From NCBI GenBank assembly GCA_964387775.1, contig CAYLZO010000138.1:1-13891 (forward strand): a stretch of DNA of 13,891 bases. The letters run 5' to 3'. Positions within the stretch are counted from its first letter, which is position 1, and each line of letters begins with the position of its first letter. This document shows positions 1 to 9,000 of the stretch, one piece after another. The translations under genes and the position numbers were made by a program. Source of the stretch: CAYLZO01 sp964387775. Its GTDB lineage: Bacteria; Chloroflexota; Anaerolineae; JAAYZQ01. The notes under the pieces were generated by a model. That model saw nothing but the letters and a program-made list of their open reading frames with translations. It did no database searches and was not told where the DNA came from.

Positions 1-3000
1 GCGTAGAAGGAGGTGCCGTTGGCCGTGACGTCTAGTGTGTTGAGGTAGCCGTCGGCCTGGGCGATGCCCTCCACGGGGAAGGGCGTCGTCGTTACCACGG
101 CGCCGTGGGTGGGGGTGTAGACGAGCGAGTAGGGGCTGGGCGCCGCCAGCGAGGCGTCGCGCCGGGGCAGCCGCGAGCGGGTGACGGTCGTGCATCGGCC
201 CCGCGTGTCGCACACGGTGTTGGTGTACTGCCAGGGCGTCGGCTCGTTGAGGCTACAGCCGGCGATGATCTCGTAGAGGCGCTGGGTGTCGGTCGTCGTC
301 TCGCGGTACCAGTCCGAGACCTCGTGGTAGTAGGTGCGCTGCCAGTCGCCCTCGGGACAGGGGCAGCCCTCCAGGCTGTCCTCGTCGAGGTTCATGTCCC
401 AGACATAGCAGCGGTAGTAGGTGGGGCCAAAGTACCAGGGGCCCTCGGCCTCGAAGAGGGGATCGTTGCGCGGAGCCAGGGTATCGATCTCACCCACCCA
501 GGCGTTCTGGTCACCGGCGCTGTCGTTGCGGTTGCCGACCACGTCGGTGCCACGCAGGAGGATCTCATAGTGGCCCTCCAGGTCGGCGGGGACGGGATGG
601 GTCCAGGTGGTGGTCACGACGCCGGCGCCCGAGGCGGCCAGCGTCGCCGCCTCCCAGTCGAGGTCGTCAGAGCCGGCGGGGCGGAAGGCGATCTCTAGCC
701 CGGCCAGGCCGTAGGCCACCGAGCCGGGGTCGGTGACGACGCCGCTGAGCAGGAGGGTCGTGTCGGTGATGAGGGTGGTGAGGGGGCCGGTGTAGCGCAG
801 GTCGGCCACGGGCGGGCTGTTGTCCAGCTCGACCCGGGGCGACGTGACAAAGTGCCCCACGTTCTCCACCTCGTCCAGCGTCCGCAGGTGGAGGGTGTAG
901 ACGCCGGTGGGCTCGGGGATGGCCTCGCGCTGGTTGTCGAATACGGGCAGAAGGTAGTCGAGGGTCCAGACGCCGCCGGTTCCCAGGGTGGCCGTCTGCC
1001 AGCCGGAGCCGGCGACGTCGCCCTGGCCCTCCAGCAGGGCGGCCAGGGCCACGAGCCCGCTGCCCGGCTCGCTGCCGGCGGGTGGATCGGCCACGGTGCC
1101 GCTCAGGCCCACCTGCCAGCGTTCGTCGGCGTTGAGGGTGGCCCGCTGCGGCGGCGGATCGGCGGCCGGCTGGGGCGGGGTGCGGTCCAGGACGACGGTG
1201 ATGGCCCCCGGCGCCCCGGCGTTGCCGGCGTTGCCGGCCACGTCGGTGGCCCGGCTGCGCAGCGTGTGGGCGCCTTCGGCCAAGGCGCTCGTGTCCCAGG
1301 CGTAGGACCAGCTTTCGGCCCCCTCGGCCCGGCGCCAGGGGCCGCCGCCTGCGCTGACGTCCACGTGGCCGACGTGGGTGTTGTCCGCGGCCTCGCCGCC
1401 GACGACGAGGGTGCCGGTCACGGCCAGGTACTGCCCGTCGGAAAGGGAGGTGATGGCCGAGGTCGGCGGGTCGCTGTCGATAGTGACCGTGTCCTCGATC
1501 TGCTGCTGGCTCGTACCCAGGATCGTGGTAGTCTCGTGGAGGGCCAGCCGGTCGACGTAGAGGCTGCCCTGGCCCGCAAAGGCGCGGGGCAGGGCACACT
1601 CTGTGACCGAGTCGTCCAGGACCTTGACCTTCCGGTAGAGGCGCTCGATCTCGGCCGCCGGCAGGGCCTGGGTCCAGACGGCGACCTCGTCCAGGCGGCC
1701 GTCAAAGTGGTGTAAATCGCCCGGCGCCCGGCCGAGCAGCAGTTTGCCGGTGCCCTGGTAGTCGGCGGCGGCCGTGTCCTGGGCCACGGGCTGGCCGTCG
1801 CGGTAGAGAACCCGCTGGTTGGTGTCGGCGTCGTAGGTGCAGGCCCAGTGGCGCCATTCGCCGACGTCAGAGTAGGTGGCCGGCGTATCCAGGTCGTCGT
1901 TGAAAAAAGCGCAGGTGAAGGTGCCATCGGCCCGGTAGCCGACGTGCAGGCCCCGGTCCGGGCTGAAGACGCCCTGGCCCAGGGCGACGTCAAAGGTGCC
2001 GGCGCTGTTTCGCCTGGCCCAAAAGGCGGTGGTGAAGGAGGAGTTGACCAGGGGCACGTTGTGGTTGAGGACGCGGACCCGCACGTTGTCGAGCCCCCAC
2101 GATTCGTTGCTCAGGGTTTCGAGGTTCAAGCCCTCGAACTTGAGCTGGAGCGTGTCGGCGACGTGCTCCACGGTGCCGGTGATGTGATAGACCGAGTCGG
2201 GGTCGTAGCCCAGGGTGCCGATCTCGTCGGCGTGATCGCGCCAGTCGTTGGCCGCGGCCCAGACACGGGCCGAACCTACGGTACTTTGTGTGATGTCACA
2301 GGGACCCATCTTGCCATCGCAGCCCATGCTGCTTCCCCCATAGTTGGTATGCCAGTAGAACTGGGCGGCTGTGTCCGACTCGGGGGTGATGCTCTCCACT
2401 TCAGCGATGTAGGGGGGACCGATGTCGGGATTATCTGTGTTAAAGAACCAGGTGCGATACGCGCCGCTGCCCGTCTGTTTTCCATAGACCGTGACGCCCG
2501 AAGGCGCCCACGAGCCGCCGGGATAGAACTGGTAGAAGTAGGGCGGGTCAAAGTTGGTAAAGGTGGTGCTCAGTTGCTCGGCGTCGTCGGCCCACCATTT
2601 CCAGTAGTCGGGACCGTTTCCGCCGGCCGTGCGGTTGCCGTCCCAGGAGCCAATGACGTACAGGTCAAAGCGGACCTCCACCTCGTCGTGGGGGGGCAGG
2701 CTGGCCAGGTCGAGCGTCACCGGCGTATTGCCAAAGCGGCCCAGGAAGGTGCGATTGTCCGCGGGCGTGGTCTCGCGCAGGGGATGGCTCCAGCCGTCGC
2801 CCACAGCGTCCTCAAAGTCGTAGACATACTCGTCGACGACGCGGGGCTGGTTGGCGACGGCGACGTACTCGTCGCCGCCGTCGAGCTCGGCGCTGGCGTA
2901 GGCCATGCCGCCCCCGCCCATCCGCGGGCAGGCGTCGCCCTCGCAGTTGGCCGTGTAGCCGTTGTGGGCGGCGTCGACAAAGGTCGTGGCCCCCTCCGGC

Positions 3001-6000
3001 TCGTCCAGGGGATAGACGACCAGGGCGGCGCGGTAGCGGTCGCGCACCTCGCCGTCGGAGAGGGCGCGGGGATAGAGGGTCAGCTCGTCGATGGTCCCCG
3101 CCAGGTAGCGGTCCTGGGCGTCCTTCGAGTAGCCGACGTGCAGGCGGTCCTGCCCGACAAAGTCGGACCGGGCCTTGGAGCCCTCGGCCTGGAGCGCGCC
3201 GTCCACGTAGAGGCGCTGTCCGCCGACGCTCCCGCCGTAGGTGTGGGCCAGGAAGTGCCAGTTGCCGTCGGCATAGTTGGCGCCCGACGAGCAGAGGATT
3301 TCGGTGTCCCAGATGCGGGTGCAGACGTCGCCCCGGTTGAGGTAGAGGTGGCGGTCGTGCTCGTAGGCGCCGGGGTCGCCGTTGCTGACCTGGTAGAGGC
3401 CGCAGCTCTGGCACGTGGTCTTGAACCAGAGGGTCAGGCCGTAGGCCTCTTCGGAGGCGTCGAGCATGATGGTCACATAGTCGTCGTCGCCGTCAAAGGT
3501 GACGGCGTTGCCCGCTTTGCCGCCGACGCCGGACCTGGGGCAGGTATCGGCACTTGGCGGGGTCGAGGGATCACAGGTGCCGTCGTGGCCGAAACCGGAG
3601 CTGTCGGCAAAGGTGGTGGCGCCGGTCTCCTCGTCAAAGAGCAGGCGGGCGGCCGGGCGGGGCGCGGCGCAGGCCAGGTCGAGGGCGGCGAGGGGGTTCA
3701 GAGCCGCGTCGGGCGATTGTCGCTCGCCGCGTAGGCTGCCGTCCATACCCACGGCCTGGTAGCCCGTCGCCTGGCTGTCCCGGTCGAGGTAGGCGACGAC
3801 CCAGCCGCCGTTGATGGGGTCGTTACTGACGGCCAGGTCGAGGGCGCCGCTGCTGCTCCCCAGGCCGGCGATGGTGAACTCGGCGCCGAACTGTCCGTTG
3901 GCCAGGATGCGGCCGCGCAGGGACGCCTCGCCGCCCTCCTGGACGCGGTAGGCGACCAGGGCGCGGCGGCTGAGGGCGTCGTAGGCCAGGCGGGGGGTGG
4001 AGATTGGATATTGGATATTGGGGATTGGGTATTGGGTGGTGGTATCATTTTGGATGGCGGCGGCGCGGAGTTGGTTGTCGCGGGTCCAGGCGACCTGGTA
4101 GCCGTCGTAGGCCCAGGTGACGTCCACGTCGTCGCCCAGCGGCCCGTCGTCGACCAGGAGGCTGTCGCCCGGCGTGCCGTCGGCGGCATAGTGCCGGGCC
4201 AGGAGGTCGCGGCCCGCAGCCGTGTCCCAGATCCAGGCGATCAGAAAGTCGCTGCCGTCGCTGGCGATGCGGCCGCTGTAGATCTGCTCACCAGGGTCGA
4301 GGTGCAGGTTACTGCCCGGGCCGAGCGTGCCGTCGGCCAGCACAAACTGCCATTGGAAGAGGTCGTGGTCCTCCCAGGGCCGGGCCGAGATGACCAGACA
4401 GGTCCCCTCGTCGTTGCAGGCGACGTCCAGCGGCCGGCTGTACTGGACGTCGTCCCCGCCGCCAAAGACGAGGATGCCCGCGCCAGCGGGACCGTCGGCG
4501 GCGGCGGGGTAGACGTAGACCCGGCCGCCCTCGGCCACGGCGGCGACGTAGGGCGTCGCCCAGCCATCCACGGCGGTCATGGCCACCGCTTCGGGGGCCG
4601 CGCCGCTGGCGGTGGCCGCGCCGTCGCCCTGGGCCGGGTCCCAGGCCCAGACGGAGGGGGTGTGCAGGTGGGCGTCCATCTCGGTGGCCAGGTTCACGTC
4701 CTGGGTGGTCGCCCCGCCGGGCACGCTCAACTCCGAGGCCAGGGACTGGCTCGCTTCGCGGGGCAGGTCGAAGGTCATGTCCAGGGGGCCGCCGATCAGC
4801 AGGCCGGTCGAGAGGACCGTGTTGCCCCGCACCCAGAGGTCGGGGTTGAGGTTGTTCTGCACGGTGGTGGTATAGACCAGGCTCTGGCCGGGGTAGAGCA
4901 CCTGGTCCCCGTCGTCCATCTCGGTGTAGAGGCCGACGGGGCTGTTGTTCCAGACGCGGGGGTGGTAGCGGTTGGCCAGGGGATCGCAGCCGGGGCAGGT
5001 GTGGAGCGATCGCTCAAAGAGGTCGTCCATGCCGTCGCCGTCCCAGTCGGCGTCGAGGGGGTCGCTGTAGACGCGCAGGCTGCGGGTGCCGGTGCTGTCC
5101 TCCCAGTAGGTAAAGGTCCAGCCGTCCAGGGCCTCCGACGGGTCGCTGATGGTGTCGCCGTCGGTGTCCCAGTGGGCGGGGTTGGTGCCGAGCCGGGCCT
5201 CGTCGCCGTCGGGCAGGCCGTCGGTATCGGTATCGGGCAGCCAGGGGCTAAAGAGGCGGCCGCCCTCGCCGTCGGGCCGGGCGCGCACGCGCAGCTCCCA
5301 GGCGTCGGACAGGCCGTCGCCGTCGGTGTCCCAGGTCGTGTCGTCGGGGTCGTTGCCGCCAAAGTTGACGGAAAGCAAGCCATCGCCGTCGGCGTCGCGC
5401 ACGCGCAGGCCGTCGGCCCACGAGGCGACGTCCACGAACTCGTCAAAGGTGCGGGGCAGCACGTCGAGGGTCATGATCTGGCTCAGGTCGTTGGCGGTGG
5501 TGTCCCCCACGGACTTGCCCAAGCAAACGGGCATATAGATGACCCACCAGCACTCGGAGACGGGCAGCTCAAAGTCGGTCAGCAGGTAGAGGGGCACAGT
5601 GTGGGCGCGGTTGATGCCGGCCTGGATGACGACGCCGTCGGTCGCAACGTCGTTGACCTTGGATGTGGTCAGCATCCGCGACCCTTTGTAATCGTGGTGG
5701 AAGCGGGCCAGGCCCCAGTCATCCTCCCGGTTCCAACGGATCGAGCCGGGGGCGCGGCTGGCGGTCAGGGCGTAGGCCAGGCTCGACTCCTTGATCTGAT
5801 CGGCGGAATAGCCGCCCGTTTCGACGTAGAACCGGGTGCGAAAGCTGTCCGGGTCCTTGTGGGTCACGGTGGTCGTTACGGTCGTGGCCAACTCGAGCTC
5901 GGCGCCATCGACCAGCCCTACCTCGGGGCGGACCAAAGCCATCTCAAAGGCGCCCAGGTCGACGTCCACCTCGACCGAGATATCGACGTTGACCAAGATG

Positions 6001-9000
6001 TTGGTGGCAACCTTGGTCAGCCAGCCGCTGATCGACCAGTCGATGCCCAGCAATCCCAGGATGGTGTCAATGAGGATGAGGATCGAGACGAGGATCGAGC
6101 CGATGGTCGTCAGGGCGATGACGAACAACAGCACGGTCACGATGGTCGAGGCGATGGTCTGGGCCAGCATCAGGGAAAAGGCCACGCTTCCGGCGGCAAC
6201 GTCGTATTTGACGACGTTGTAGATGAACACGCCCCAGGTGATGCCCACGGCGATGATCACGGCCGCCCACCAGAGCTTCAGGTCCACGCCTGTGAGGCGT
6301 TCGGTCAGCACCTTGTTGGTCGCCTGCAAGGCTTTCAGGCCGTGGGCCATTGCTACTTTGATGCCCCGCACGACCGTTAGCAGGGGCATGACGACGCTCG
6401 ACGCCAAGAGGACGAGCCCGACGACGACGGCCAGCCCGATGCGCAGCCCCCTGGTGTCGCTCTCGGTTTGAGAGAGGTAGAGGGCGCTGACGAGGATGGT
6501 AGTCAGGGTGGCGATCATGCCCACGATGGCAAAGCCCAGCTTGACCTTGGTAAAGGTATCCTTGAGCCATTTGCGGCACTCGTGTTTGATAAACTTCCAG
6601 CTATAAGCCCTGGTCCACGAAACCCCCGGGCTGGCAAGATTGGCCAGGGCCCGGAGCACGCCGGTTTTGACGAGGGCCTTTTCGACGATAAAGAGACCAC
6701 CCTTGCGGCCGGCCGTGGCCAGCGCTGACCACAGCGGCCCGTCGGGGCTCCAGGAGAGCTGCGCCTGGATCTCCTCGTCCAGTTGGACGACGGCCGTGGC
6801 GCCCCGGTAGAGCGAGACGTAAAATACTTGCATGAGGACGGTTGCCCCGTCGCGCACCTGGCCGGCGTCGAGCTCGTCGTTGAATTCATCCTGGAATTCC
6901 GCGTCGTAGCGGGTCTGAAGCTCCAGCCAATAGTCCTCGAGGGGGTAGGCGGTCCAGGCGCCGTCCGCGTACTTGTAGGGCGCCCAGTTCAGGCCGGCCC
7001 GGGTCTGGACCGGGACCTCGTCCGGGGCCAGGTCGACGGTGAGCTGCTGCCCGTCGGCCGACCAGGTCAGGGTCGAGGCGCCGACGCGGCCGGCGTCCAA
7101 GTTCTGGCCCCGGTAGCGCTGCTCGTGGGCAAAGAGGAGCGTGGGGCTGATGGGCTCGCTCTCGGTCCAGTGGGGCGAGAAATGATCGTTCAGGATCTGC
7201 TCGGACCTCTCGGACACGATGGTCTTGAGCGCCAGGTCCATCGTGGAAAAGGTCTCGGTCATCACGCTCAGGGTGTCGCTGATGCCCCACGTCTCGGTGA
7301 TGGTGGCGCCCCCGTTGGTCTCGTGGTTCCACCGGCCATAGATCTCGGCCACGGTGACGTCGCGCTCGCCGTCGCTGGAGGTGCATTCGTCGTCGCCGGG
7401 GTCGTCGGTGCCCTTGTCGTCCCAGACCTCGCAGTCGCTACCGGCCAGGAAGGAGCGGTCCAGGCCGTAGGCCAGGTAGGTCAGGGGGGCGTCGTTGCGC
7501 AGGTCGGCGTCCGCCACGGGGTCTTCAAAGACGTAGGCGTATTCGGTGCCGTGCTCCTCGTGCACGTCGAGGCCCGTCAGCCTCCAGTCGTCGTCGTAGG
7601 TGTGGAGGATGCGGGTCTGGTTCATCTCACCGTACTCGACGCAGGCGCCGTCCTCGTAGGCCCGGCAGACGTCGACCAGGGCGTGGACGACCCACACCAG
7701 GCGCACCAGGTGGGCGTTGCCCCACGATTCGTCAGGCTCGTAGAGCATCTTGCCCGCAAAGGCCACCCGCTCGTCGCCGGGGCTGTCGGTGACGAGTTGC
7801 AGCGGCACGTAGGCGGCCTGGTCCCCGCCGTCCTCGCTCAGGTCCTGGACGATGACGCCGTAGGGCTCCAGGTCGTCCTGGGAGGGCAGATTGGCGGGGC
7901 TCCCGCTGATCTCGATTTCGAGCATGGGGATCAGCTTGACGTCGCCGTTGTCGTTGGGCGAGCGGGAGAGGCTGTCGTCCACGCCAAAAAACGTCGCGCC
8001 GTCGGCGTCCTGGATCTGGCCCTGCCGGTCGTCGTCGGGCCAATCCCAGACGTTCAGGGCGTACCACAGGTGCTCGGGGTCGGTGGGCCGCAGTTGAAAC
8101 TCGACAAAGGTGGGCGCGCCGGGGGTCAGGTCGTCCAGCAACAACCGGAAGGGCGCGTCGATGGTGTAGGTCGTGTCCCCCGCAAAGTAGGGCGAGAGGT
8201 CCACGTCGTCGGGCACGCCGTCGCCGTCGTTGTCCCGGTCAAAGAGGTCGGGCGTGCCGTCGCCGTCGAGGTCGGGCGGGACCTCGCCCTCCTGGCGGCC
8301 GGTGTTCCACTCGGGGCCGTCGGCCAGGCCGTCGCGGTTGGTGTCCATCTCTAGCGGGTCGGTGTACCACATCTCGCCGTTGTACGAGAAGCCGCTCACC
8401 TCGTCGTTGTCCGAGATGGTGTCGTTGTCGCTGTCCTCCCAGTCGGGGTCGGTGCCCAGGGCGCACTCGGCGCCGTTGGGCAGGCCGTCGTCGTCGTTGT
8501 CGGCGGGGTCGTCGGGGTCGCAGCTTGGTTGGGTGGTGTCCGATTGGCCGTTTTCGACTGTGACGAACGGGGCGTTGGAGATTGGGGATTGGGGATTGGG
8601 GATTGGGGATTGGGGGTTGGCGTGGGGATCGAAGGCAGGGCGGGTCAGGAGGGCCTGGAGGTCGCGCTGCATCTGGCTTTCCTGCTGCAAGGCGGCCTGG
8701 GCCTCGGCGCGGTCCGCCTGTCGCTCCAGGAAGGCGGCGGCCTGCTGGCTCTGGAGCAGGGGCGTGACCAGCATGGCGGCCACGAGGAGGACGGCCACGG
8801 CGGCGTAGAGCCTGCGCGAGCGGCGGTGGGTCACCAGCAGCAGCCCGAAGGCGAGGCTGAGGAGCAGCAGCGATCCACGGCCCACGACGCCGGCCCGGTC
8901 CGAGCCGAGTGGCGCTGTACCGGCAGCCGATTCTTCCCCGTCCCAAGCAGCCGTCGCCCCCCCAAAATCGGAGAACTCGACGGTCACGGTGGCCGTGTTC

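Noticed and set aside
2289..2300. CRP-like palindrome TGTGATGTCACA
   Set aside because: Deep inside the coding region; the arms are 2 bp apart rather than the 6 bp of CRP/FNR sites, so it is a chance match.
1848..3734. Plus-strand open frame of 628 codons
   Set aside because: Antisense register of the giant gene across its LamG region, with low-complexity Val/Gly/Ala-rich composition and no ribosome binding site of note.
4011..6380. Plus-strand open frame of 789 codons
   Set aside because: It is the exact codon-register antisense of the giant minus gene, is rich in Val/Gly/Ala with no recognisable domain, and begins inside a repeat array. The motifs are all on the minus strand.
6783..8354. 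Plus-strand open frame of 523 codons
   Set aside because: Antisense shadow of the giant gene; no family resemblance.
8581..8615. CRISPR-like or G-quadruplex array from repeated GGGG
   Set aside because: The units are contiguous 7-mers without spacers, so it is not CRISPR. A quadruplex is possible from the G runs, but the in-frame STRR explanation suffices.
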